Shown here: positions 1 through 5,055 of the stretch, in pieces
How the letters are laid out: every line of letters starts with the position of its first letter
Position numbering within the stretch: position 1 is the stretch's first letter
Assembly (NCBI GenBank): GCA_049281195.1
Contig: JBAPRR010000045.1
Location: 1 to 5,055, forward strand
DNA: 5,055 nt
Direction: 5' to 3'
Source: JBAPRR01 sp049281195
GTDB taxonomy: Bacteria > Actinomycetota > Acidimicrobiia > Acidimicrobiales > CAVXTF01
Position numbers and translations under genes: made by a program
Notes under the pieces: generated by a model
Told to the model about the DNA's origin: nothing
Seen by the model: the letters and a program-made list of their open reading frames with translations, nothing else
The model's database searches: none

Positions 1-1703
1 ATCACGGACTCTTCCGATGAATGGATGTACTTGTCGCCTCGGAACCACGAGGCCACTGCCGCGACCAACGTGATCCCGGCCGCGAAGTCGAACGCCAGGC
101 GCAGACCCTGCTGGAACGAGGATGAGATCAACTGTGGAAAGAAGCTTCGTCCCGTCAGGTAATTAGCCCGCGCGGTTCCAAGCGATGCGAGGACGCTGTG
201 CGGGACTTCGGTGGCGATCGGGTTGAAGCCCAGAAACGATGCGAACAGGGTTCCGATGGGAGGCAGGTGGGCCAGCTTTTGGGCCTGAGCCACCGGCACT
301 CCCTGTGCAATCAACCCGTGCGCCAGATTGCCCGGCAAGGAAGAGGCGAGCCCCAGAGTGACGATGGAGAAGAACACTCCGATCGAGAGGACCTGGGCCG
401 AGTTCATGAACGTCCCATTCATGCCGGCACCTGCTCCACGCTGATCGGGAGGGAGGCTGTTCATGACCGCGGTCTGGTTCGGCGTGAAGAACATTCCGGC
501 GAAAACCGAGAAAGCGAAGACGATGGCTGCAAAATCGATGTAGTCGAAGTTCATCGGCAGCGTTTCCAACAGCAGATAAGAGGCGGCGGATCCCACCAGA
601 CCGATTGTCGCTATTCCTCTCGCGCCGTATCGGTCCGCGAGCAGGCCGGAGATCGGCCCCGAGATGAGGAATCCCACGGTGAGGGGGACCAATGCGATTC
701 CGGCCCATAGAGGTGTGCGCGCGAAGTCGTATCCGTGCTGGGGCAGCCACACCCCCTGCAACCAGATGATCAACATGAATTGCAACCCGCCTCGTCCAAC
801 TGCCGCGAGCAGAGTGGCGAGTGCTCCTGTACAGAACGCACGGATCCTGAACAGTTCGAGTCGGAACATCGGGTTCTCCACCCTGAACTCGATGATGACG
901 AAGATGGCGAGGACGGCGAGTCCTCCGAAGGCGCAACTTAGGACGAACGGGCTCGTCCAGCCCATCGTGTGCCCGCCATAAGGGAGTAGCCCGTAGACGA
1001 TCCCGATGAGGACTGCGGTAAGACCGAGGGCGAAAGTGATGTTTCCCCACCAGTCGATCGACGTCTTGACCCGGACGCCGTTGTCATGCAGCTTGAGATA
1101 CGCCCAGACCGTCCCGAACAAGCCGAACGGCACCGACACCAGGAACACGAGGTGCCACTCGACAGGAGCGAGCACCCCACCGAGTATCAGGCCGATGAAC
1201 GAGCCGGTGACGAGTGCGATGCCGTTGATACCCATCGCCTTCCCGCGCTCTTTGTCGGGAAACGCGTCAGTGATGATGGCACTGGAGTTCGCGAACAGGA
1301 ACGCTCCGCCGACGCCTTGACCGACGCGCATCAAGATGATCCACAACGCAGCTCCGGCCCCTGTCATCCAGGTAACCGAAAGAAGGATCGAGAAAACGGT
1401 GAAGACGGCGAACCCGAGGTTGTACATGCGCACGCGCCCGTACATGTCGCCCACGCGGCCCAGGCTCACGACGAGGACGGCCGTGACGAGCAAAAAGCCC
1501 ATGAAGATCCAGAGGAAGTACGAGGTGTTCCCTGGAGCGAGCGGCTGGAGCTTGATGCCGCGGAAGATGTCAGGGAGCGAGATGAGGAGGATCGACTGGT
1601 TGATCGTCACCATCAGGATCCCCAACGTGGTGTTGGAGAGCGCGATCCACTTGTAGCGATCGTTTTTGGGACTTGCCTCGCCGGCGGCGGCCAGCTGCGT
1701 CAT
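1..1703 (-). CDS. DHA2-type MFS multidrug efflux transporter (3' end outside window)
   Basis: This is probably a proton-driven drug exporter in the cytoplasmic membrane, of the 14-helix DHA2 (EmrB/QacA-like) type. The reading frame is open from the ATG at 1703 to the window edge, giving 567 codons, so only the extreme C-terminus is missing for a family of about 500-600 residues. Visible features are a first helix ending in NQSILLISLPDIF (about residues 35-47), the MFS loop motif GRVGDMYGRVR (82-92) between TM2 and TM3, and a motif-C-like segment GSFIGLILGG (167-176). In that segment the usual GP is GL. Further on are a WHLVFLVSVPFGLF segment after TM6 and a conserved FTPNQTAVMNSLPP loop in the C-terminal half. 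The start has a weak AGG about 8 nt upstream; an ATG further upstream is out of frame. The gene is divergent from a MarR regulator 109 bp away, the usual arrangement of a pump and its local repressor. The substrate is unknown. Confidence 0.93.
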   Translation of the reverse strand, partial: MTQLAAAGEASPKNDRYKWIALSNTTLGILMVTINQSILLISLPDIFRGIKLQPLAPGNTSYFLWIFMGFLLVTAVLVVSLGRVGDMYGRVRMYNLGFAVFTVFSILLSVTWMTGAGAALWIILMRVGQGVGGAFLFANSSAIITDAFPDKERGKAMGINGIALVTGSFIGLILGGVLAPVEWHLVFLVSVPFGLFGTVWAYLKLHDNGVRVKTSIDWWGNITFALGLTAVLIGIVYGLLPYGGHTMGWTSPFVLSCAFGGLAVLAIFVIIEFRVENPMFRLELFRIRAFCTGALATLLAAVGRGGLQFMLIIWLQGVWLPQHGYDFARTPLWAGIALVPLTVGFLISGPISGLLADRYGARGIATIGLVGSAASYLLLETLPMNFDYIDFAAIVFAFSVFAGMFFTPNQTAVMNSLPPDQRGAGAGMNGTFMNSAQVLSIGVFFSIVTLGLASSLPGNLAHGLIAQGVPVAQAQKLAHLPPIGTLFASFLGFNPIATEVPHSVLASLGTARANYLTGRSFFPQLISSSFQQGLRLAFDFAAGITLVAAVASWFRGDKYIHSSEESV

Positions 1704-1812
1704 AGCGGGTACCTGCGTGGGTCGGGGAGCATCCTGGAACATCACTTGTATGTGCCAGGCAACTGGTTTAAGTGTAGCCGTCCGAGGCTCGGGCCTAGAC
1801 TCCCCGTGCCAC
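1704..1812. promoter_or_regulatory. Divergent control region between the MFS pump and MarR regulator
   Basis: These 109 bp separate the two divergent start codons and must hold both promoters. On the plus strand, TAGACT at 1796-1801 fits a -10 box (TANNNT). It ends 11 nt before the regulator ATG and no Shine-Dalgarno sequence lies between, so the regulator mRNA probably has a leader of only a few bases. I see no good -35 box. On the minus strand, TTGCCT (1762-1757) could be a -35 for the pump, but the -10 opposite it is poor. The candidate operator at 1743-1774 overlaps that element, as expected if one site controls both genes. Confidence 0.6.
1743..1774. promoter_or_regulatory. Candidate MarR operator (imperfect nested inverted repeats)
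   Basis: Two nested dyads are visible: CACTT at 1743-1747 with AAGTG at 1770-1774, and CCAG at 1755-1758 with CTGG at 1763-1766 around a 4-bp centre. Their centres differ by about 2 bp. ACTTG at 1744-1748 and CAACT at 1760-1764 also form a 4-of-5 inverted match with half-sites 16 bp apart, close to the dimer spacing usual for MarR proteins. Location between a MarR gene and its divergent pump supports an operator role, but the exact half-sites are inference. Confidence 0.4.
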
Positions 1813-2313
1813 ATGGGTACTCAGAACGCCAAGGTGCGTCCGTCCGCAGATGTCGACGATGAGCTGGGCGTCATCGAGATCGAGTTGACGAAGCTGGTCC
1901 GTCACCTCGAGACGTTCGGGCGAAAGAGTTCACTGTTCGTTCACGTAGACCGCGCCGGATACATCGCGCTTCGGACCCTTGACCTTTTGGGTCCGAGCAG
2001 CCTGAACGCACTGGCGGTGGTGCTCCACCTCGATTCTTCGACCGTCACGCGTCAGATCGCCGTTTTGGAATCGAGCGGCTTCGTAAAGCGCGACATCGAT
2101 CCGGAAGACCGGCGTTCTTGGACGATCACCCTCACCGCAGCGGGCCGGCGCGTTATGCATGGCGTCGAAAAGGCGCGGCTCGCTGCCATCGCGGAGATGT
2201 TCAAGGACTGGAGCCGTGAAGAGATCGAAGACCTCGCACGGATCATGCCGAAGCTCAACAACACCCTTGTGGGGAAGGCGAAAGGCGAACAGGAAGGTCA
2301 GCTGGTCAACTGA
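1813..2313 (+). CDS. MarR-family transcriptional regulator
   Basis: This is a 166-residue dimeric winged-helix DNA-binding protein, of typical MarR length. The N-terminal helical part (about 17-45) would contribute to the dimer. The winged helix spans about 48-115: LGPSSLNALAVVLHLDSS leads into the recognition helix SSTVTRQIAVLESSGFV (75-91), then the family's wing motif DPEDRRSWTITLTAAG (96-111). A C-terminal dimerisation helix (about 115-150) follows. The ATG at 1813 is chosen because it opens the MarR-like sequence and a TAGACT -10-like box lies 11 nt upstream; the frame stays open upstream to 1666, but that part overlaps the pump gene and looks non-coding. No Shine-Dalgarno sequence is present, suggesting a very short leader. 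By analogy with MarR/EmrR pairs it probably represses the divergent MFS pump and itself, with release by a small molecule. The ligand is unknown. Confidence 0.93.
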   Translation: MGTQNAKVRPSADVDDELGVIEIELTKLVRHLETFGRKSSLFVHVDRAGYIALRTLDLLGPSSLNALAVVLHLDSSTVTRQIAVLESSGFVKRDIDPEDRRSWTITLTAAGRRVMHGVEKARLAAIAEMFKDWSREEIEDLARIMPKLNNTLVGKAKGEQEGQLVN

Positions 2314-2327
2314 CCGCGGAAGTGACT

Positions 2328-2362
2328 GGGCCCGCGTCCCCGATCGTGGGCCCGCAGGGCCC
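2328..2362. repeat. Three GGGCCC motifs forming a GC-rich hairpin; possible terminator
   Basis: GGGCCC occurs at 2328-2333, 2348-2353 and 2357-2362. The first two copies are part of a direct repeat GGGCCCGC. The last two can form a 6-bp stem with a GCA loop. The block starts 14 nt after the MarR stop codon, where a terminator is expected, but no T-tract follows, so intrinsic termination is uncertain. Each GGGCCC is self-complementary, so several alternative folds exist. Confidence 0.3.
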
Positions 2363-2392
2363 CCCTGATCACCTGTCCCGATCGGTATTCCT

Positions 2393-2429
2393 AACTGATA
2401 AGGGCAAACTGATAAGTACAGGCTTATCA
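2393..2429. repeat. AACTGATAAG direct repeat plus inverted CTTATCA
   Basis: AACTGATAAG occurs at 2393-2402 and again at 2407-2416, exactly 14 bp apart. The second copy is followed after TACAGG by the inverted copy CTTATCA (2423-2429), giving a 7-bp stem (2410-2416 with 2423-2429). An A-rich stretch (2435-2440) lies just beyond. This is AT-rich DNA in a GC-rich setting. It could be a protein-binding cluster or a weak RNA hairpin; it lacks a T-tract on the correct side for a terminator in either direction. Confidence 0.5.
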
Positions 2430-2450
2430 ACTCTAAAAAATTCATCCTCC

Positions 2451-2520
2451 AGGTTTGTTCCTCGATGCTTGCTCCACGAGGTTTGTTCCTCGATGCTTGC
2501 TCCACGAAGTTTGTTCCTCG
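2451..2520. repeat. 14-bp tandem repeat, five copies alternating between two subtypes
   Basis: Five contiguous 14-mers fit ANGYTTGYTCCWCG. Subtype A is AGGTTTGTTCCTCG at 2451-2464 and 2479-2492, with a one-base variant AAGTTTGTTCCTCG at 2507-2520. Subtype B is ATGCTTGCTCCACG at 2465-2478 and 2493-2506. The order A-B-A-B-A makes a 28-bp higher-order unit, with two identical copies (2451-2478, 2479-2506) plus half of a third. The junction at 2477-2492 also forms a perfect 5-bp stem, CGAGG/CCTCG, around TTTGTT. The unit length is not a multiple of three and the array lies outside both flanking genes, so it is not coding. Function unknown. Confidence 0.9.
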
Positions 2521-2531
2521 ACGCACAGGGC

Positions 2532-2547
2532 GTGTGCGGACGCACGC
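2532..2547. terminator. Hairpin downstream of lgt, possible terminator
   Basis: GTGCG (2534-2538) and CGCAC (2541-2545) form a stem with a 2-base loop, extended by a G-T wobble and one more pair on the plus strand. It begins about 15 nt past the lgt stop codon. No T-run follows in the minus direction; the nearest T6 on that strand is about 95 nt away (2440-2435) and is not preceded by a stable stem. Termination here is only possible, not shown. Confidence 0.25.
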
Positions 2548-2561
2548 ATCGGATCACCCGG

Positions 2562-3491
2562 TCAGGCGGGAGCTTCCTCCGTCGCCTTCGTCACCAGTTG
2601 GTCAGGCGTGTCGGCACCATGCCCGCCTGCGCCTTCTCCATCTCCGTCTCCAGAGTCCCCGCCACCAGAGTCTCCATCTACGGACGTCCCCACCACAGGG
2701 TCTCCGCCTTCGGAACTCGGGTGCTCTTCTTCGTGCCGGCGGAAGCGGCGAAGAAGGACCACCATTGTGATCACCCCGGCCGCGAACAGCACCAGACCGG
2801 TGGCCTGAACCCCGTACTGGCCGATGTGACTGGTGTCCTTGAGCCACAGGTTCTCTTCCACGAAGCGTTCCAGGCCCCACAACGCCATCGTCGCCGCGAG
2901 GATGAACCCGTTCGGACGCTTCGGAAAGCGTCGCTCCAGGTAGATCAGTATCCCGAAGATGACGAATGACTCGATCGACTGGAAGATCGGTACCGGGACC
3001 CGTTTCCCGACCTCGCCTGCGTAGTACATGCCGTACCACGCTTTGGTGGCGTTCCCCCCGCCAGACACCATCAGCTGGGGCCCCAGTAGGCGTCCGACGC
3101 CCCACGCCGCCATCAGCACGGGACAAACCAGATCCATGGCCTTGATGCTCGGAAGACTCGGGCACCGCTTTTTGGCGAGTATCAACCCGGTGGGAATGCC
3201 CCCGAGCAGGCCTCCGTAAGACGAAAGTCCCCCGTTCCAGATGGCGAAGACCTGTCCGGGATCGCTCTCGTAGTACGAGAAGTTGGCCAGCACGTGGATC
3301 GCACGCGCACCCACGATCGCGGCCACGATTATCCACACGAAAGCCCCGGCCAGCCACTTATACGGGTAGCCGTGGTCGCGGAGCCGCCGCTCGAAGTAGC
3401 GAAAGGCGAACCAGAAGGTGATGGCGAGCCCGATCCCGTAGGTGTGGATCTTCAGCTTCCAGATATTGAAGGAGACGGGGATCGGTTTCAC
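2562..3491 (-). CDS. lgt: Prolipoprotein diacylglyceryl transferase (Lgt-like)
   Basis: Lgt moves diacylglyceryl from phosphatidylglycerol to the lipobox cysteine of preprolipoproteins, the first step of lipoprotein maturation. This 309-residue protein has about seven hydrophobic segments. The N-terminal HTYG (16-19) matches the family YG motif. GGLSSYGGLLGG (87-98) matches the conserved GG-x-S-x-H-GG loop, but Tyr92 replaces the histidine (E. coli His103). GVGRLLGPQL (131-140) is a diverged signature that keeps the arginine (Arg134, like Arg143) but not the Asn and Glu seen in E. coli. GLERFVEE (206-213) keeps the Arg/Glu pair near the C-terminus (Arg209, Glu213). After the last helix (about 247) comes an acidic Gly/Asp/Ser-rich tail (253-309), probably cytoplasmic. 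The start is GTG at 3491; an in-frame TAG three codons upstream excludes a longer form. The Shine-Dalgarno sequence is weak. It is convergent with the MarR gene and divergent from the SDR. Confidence 0.88.
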   Translation of the reverse strand: MKPIPVSFNIWKLKIHTYGIGLAITFWFAFRYFERRLRDHGYPYKWLAGAFVWIIVAAIVGARAIHVLANFSYYESDPGQVFAIWNGGLSSYGGLLGGIPTGLILAKKRCPSLPSIKAMDLVCPVLMAAWGVGRLLGPQLMVSGGGNATKAWYGMYYAGEVGKRVPVPIFQSIESFVIFGILIYLERRFPKRPNGFILAATMALWGLERFVEENLWLKDTSHIGQYGVQATGLVLFAAGVITMVVLLRRFRRHEEEHPSSEGGDPVVGTSVDGDSGGGDSGDGDGEGAGGHGADTPDQLVTKATEEAPA

Positions 3492-3655
3492 AGGGCTCTA
3501 GTTCCGCCCGAAGGCGCAGGTGAACGGTTACGAGAGCGTAGCGGCCCCACCGTCGCGAGGGGGTCCGACCGTTCGCATTCGAGAGGGGTAGCGTCGTGCG
3601 GTTCTCGCCACGACGGGCGCGGGCAGGAAAGACGATCCGAGGGAGGCGTTGTCGG
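3492..3655. promoter_or_regulatory. Divergent intergenic region between lgt and SDR with paired repeats
   Basis: This 164-bp region must hold the promoters of both genes. It carries an inverted pair, GAACGGT (3522-3528) and ACCGTTC (3568-3574). Each arm is followed by a direct-repeat element: CGAGAG-CG-TAGCG (3531-3543) and CGAGAG-GGG-TAGCG (3580-3593). The second TAGCG extends to TAGCGT (3589-3594), which fits a -10 box for the SDR gene, with a poor -35 (CCGACC, 3565-3570) 18 bp upstream. I see no convincing promoter for lgt. Confidence 0.4.
3639..3646 (+). promoter_or_regulatory. Shine-Dalgarno sequence that fixes the SDR start
   Basis: GAGGGAGG ends 9 nt before the GTG at 3656. This strong ribosome-binding site selects that GTG over the in-frame GTG at 3596, whose extra 20 residues are Arg-rich and unlike the start of an SDR. 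Confidence 0.8.
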
Positions 3656-4462
3656 GTGGAATCGCTCGAGGGCAAGGTGGCCTTGGTCACAGGCGGAGCA
3701 TCGGGGATCGGCCTCGCCACTTCGCGCAAGCTCACCGCTGCCGGCGCCCGGGTGGCTGTGGTCGACATCGATGAAGGTGCCGCCCTTGCGGCCGCGGAGG
3801 AGCTCGGCGGGCTGGCGATCGTCGCCGACGTGAGCCGATCCGACGCCTGGCCCGGGATCATCGAGAAGGTCACCGACCAGTTCGGCGGTCTCGATGTCGC
3901 CTACCTGAATGCCGGGGTGACCACAGGGGTCGCCGACATCACCGAACTCACCGACGAGCAGTACCGGCGGATCGTGGGCGTGAATCAGGACGGTGTGGTC
4001 TTCGGGGTGAGGGCGGTCGTCCCCGAGCTTCGTAAACGCGGAGGCGGGGCCATCGTGGCGACGTCGTCTCTCGCCGGCATCGTCGCTTTCCCACTCGACG
4101 CGGCGTACACCCTCACCAAGCACGCGGTCGTTGGTTTGGTCAGATCGCTCGGACGAGTGCTGGGTGCAGAAGGGATCACCCTCAACGCGATCTGTCCCGG
4201 TCTCGTGGACACGCCCATGATTGATGGTGCGATCCGTGACGCGTTGAAGGAGTCCGGCTTTCCTCTGGTCAATGCCGAGTCGGTTGCAGACGCGGTTATG
4301 GGCTGCGTACTCGGAGATGCGACCGGCCAGGCGATTGTGGTTCAGGCCGGGCTGGAGCCCACTGCGTACCGCTTCGCCAGGCCACCGGGGCCACGTGAAC
4401 CGGGCTCGGTCGGAAAGCTCCCGCCGGCATGGATCGCCGATCCGGGAATGACGCGAGGCTGA
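3656..4462 (+). CDS. Short-chain dehydrogenase/reductase (classical SDR)
   Basis: This is a 268-residue cytosolic NAD(P)(H)-dependent oxidoreductase with a Rossmann fold. The cofactor motif TGGASGIG is at 12-19. Asp37 at the end of beta-2 (VVDID) favours NAD(H) over NADP(H). Asp58 (ADVS) would contact the adenine ring and NAG is at 85-87. The catalytic tetrad is complete: Asn110, Ser138, Tyr151 and Lys155 (YTLTK), followed by PG and DTPM (181-188) after beta-6. The C-terminus is somewhat extended and Pro/Gly-rich (about 240-268: ARPPGPREPGSVGKLPPAW). The start is GTG at 3656, set by the strong Shine-Dalgarno sequence. The gene is divergent from lgt and convergent with the NlpC/P60 gene, leaving 15 bp between stop codons. 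Neighbours give no clue to the substrate, which could be a secondary alcohol, hydroxysteroid-like or 3-hydroxyacyl compound. Confidence 0.93.
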   Translation: MESLEGKVALVTGGASGIGLATSRKLTAAGARVAVVDIDEGAALAAAEELGGLAIVADVSRSDAWPGIIEKVTDQFGGLDVAYLNAGVTTGVADITELTDEQYRRIVGVNQDGVVFGVRAVVPELRKRGGGAIVATSSLAGIVAFPLDAAYTLTKHAVVGLVRSLGRVLGAEGITLNAICPGLVDTPMIDGAIRDALKESGFPLVNAESVADAVMGCVLGDATGQAIVVQAGLEPTAYRFARPPGPREPGSVGKLPPAWIADPGMTRG

Positions 4463-4489
4463 AGCTTCAGTTCAGGGTCAGGGCTGACC
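4459..4489. repeat. Two palindromes over the stop codons of the convergent SDR and NlpC/P60 genes
   Basis: CTGAAGCTTCAG (4459-4470) is a perfect 12-bp palindrome containing the SDR stop codon (4460-4462). Six bases on, GGTCAG-GG-CTGACC (4476-4489) is a 6-bp inverted repeat containing the NlpC/P60 stop (4480-4478). A third palindrome, CCGGCGCCGG (4488-4497), overlaps its edge inside the NlpC/P60 coding end. The spacer between the genes is only 15 bp, so these may act as a compact bidirectional terminator, though no T-tract follows in either direction. Confidence 0.45.
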
Positions 4490-5055
4490 GGCGCCGGCCA
4501 GGTTGTCGTACCAGATCGGCGTGATCATCACGTTGGTGCCGGTCTCCTCGGCCTGGATCATCTCGCCGGGTCCGACGTACATGGTGACGTGCCCTACGTA
4601 TCCGGGGCTGTCGTAATAGAAGAGCAGGTCCCCTGGCTGCAGATCGTTGATCGACACGGGAGTGGTCACCTGCATCTGCATCGCAGCCGAGTGGGGCAGA
4701 GAGACACCGGCCTGCTCCCATGACCACATGGTCAGGCCTGAGCAGTCGAATCCGACACCGGGCGTAGCGCCACCCCATACGTAGGGAACGCCTATCTGCG
4801 TTTCGGCTGCACGAACTGCGTCCTCACCTGCTCCCGATCCGGAGACAGGCGGCGGCGGGTCGGAGGGAGATGTCTGCGAGACAGCCTGAGATGCAGCCTC
4901 TTGTGCGGCTGCCGCAGCCGCCCGCTGTGCGGCTGCTTGTGCCGCGGCCTGCTGCTCGGCGAGCTCCTGCGCTCTCTTCTGTGCCGCGACGAAGGCTCTT
5001 TCCTGTGCCGCCGCTTCTGCTTCCTGTTGTTGCTTTACGAGGGTCGCAATGCGTC
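4478..5055 (-). CDS. Secreted NlpC/P60 peptidoglycan endopeptidase, C-terminal part (5' end outside window)
   Basis: This is probably a cell-wall hydrolase cutting the stem peptide between D-iGlu and the diamino acid, as RipA/RipC-type proteins do during cell separation. The window holds the last 191 residues. Residues 1-57 of this fragment are an Ala/Gln/Glu-rich coiled coil (for example AAQKRAQELAEQQAAAQ). A Ser/Pro linker follows at about 58-74 (SPSDPPPPVSGSG). The NlpC/P60 domain occupies about 75-191: IGVPYVWGG, then FDCSGL with catalytic Cys104, LQPGDLLFYY, and GHVTMYVG with catalytic His155. The usual third polar residue is Gln167 in GEMIQAEETG, where many relatives have MIHA. The protein ends soon after the domain with AGQP. 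A signal peptide and more coiled coil are expected upstream but are not seen. In related proteins such a coiled coil can hold the enzyme inactive or dock it to FtsEX; that is family knowledge, not shown here. Confidence 0.93.
   Translation of the reverse strand, partial: RIATLVKQQQEAEAAAQERAFVAAQKRAQELAEQQAAAQAAAQRAAAAAAQEAASQAVSQTSPSDPPPPVSGSGAGEDAVRAAETQIGVPYVWGGATPGVGFDCSGLTMWSWEQAGVSLPHSAAMQMQVTTPVSINDLQPGDLLFYYDSPGYVGHVTMYVGPGEMIQAEETGTNVMITPIWYDNLAGAGQP

Noticed and set aside
163..1862. Several long plus- and minus-strand frames overlapping the MFS gene
   Set aside because: They are rich in Arg/Pro/Gly/Asp with no recognisable domain, and the overlapping minus frame encodes a full MFS protein with its motifs. 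They are high-GC shadows.
2435..2440. T6 tract on the minus strand as an intrinsic terminator for lgt
   Set aside because: No stable stem directly precedes it, and it lies about 120 nt beyond the stop codon.
2451..2520. CRISPR array
   Set aside because: The 14-bp units are contiguous with no unique spacers, and no cas genes are present.
1930..2557. Minus-strand open frames over the repeat block, encoding repeated peptides such as ASRNKPRGASIEEQT
   Set aside because: The peptide repeats arise only from translating the 14-bp DNA array. One frame runs antisense through the MarR gene, and there is no domain or ribosome-binding support. Such frames are easily mis-annotated as hypothetical proteins.
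3596..3655. Longer N-terminus for the SDR starting at the upstream GTG
   Set aside because: The extension is Arg-rich and unlike SDR starts, and a strong Shine-Dalgarno sequence lies 9 nt before the GTG at 3656.
3488..4272. Minus-strand frames opposite the SDR gene
   Set aside because: No domain is recognisable, and the plus frame has the complete SDR cofactor and catalytic motifs.
1..5055. tRNA, rRNA, insertion sequence, attachment site or phage gene
   Set aside because: I saw no tRNA-like cloverleaf ends, transposase motifs, terminal inverted repeats or integrase-like sequence by reading both strands; a covariance-model search was not possible.

Overview
The window holds five protein-coding genes from a high-GC genome (by eye about 60% G+C; not computed). 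The organism is most likely an actinobacterium. This rests on GTG starts on two genes, a regulator that looks nearly leaderless, a 14-helix drug-efflux MFS protein of a type common in actinobacteria, and a coiled-coil NlpC/P60 wall hydrolase of the RipA/RipC style. A deep-branching group such as Acidimicrobiia is possible, but I cannot establish that from sequence alone.

Layout. (1) 1-1703, minus: DHA2-type MFS efflux transporter, cut at its C-terminus by the window edge. (2) 1704-1812: short divergent control region with a candidate MarR operator. (3) 1813-2313, plus: MarR-family regulator. (4) 2314-2561: convergent intergenic region with repeated GGGCCC, AACTGATAAG repeats, and a 14-bp tandem array of alternating subtypes. 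(5) 2562-3491, minus: Lgt-like prolipoprotein diacylglyceryl transferase with an unusual core motif and an acidic Gly/Asp-rich tail. (6) 3492-3655: divergent intergenic region. (7) 3656-4462, plus: short-chain dehydrogenase/reductase. (8) 4478-5055, minus: C-terminal part of a secreted NlpC/P60 peptidoglycan endopeptidase, whose N-terminus lies beyond the window.

The five genes strictly alternate in strand (-,+,-,+,-), so no two form an operon here. The only clear functional pair is the divergent MFS/MarR module, where the regulator probably represses the pump and itself. Lgt and the NlpC/P60 protein both belong to envelope biogenesis but are separate transcription units. The SDR substrate cannot be inferred.

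I found no convincing undescribed multi-gene system. The most unusual DNA is the intergenic repeat block at 2393-2520. The most unusual protein feature is the diverged Lgt signature.
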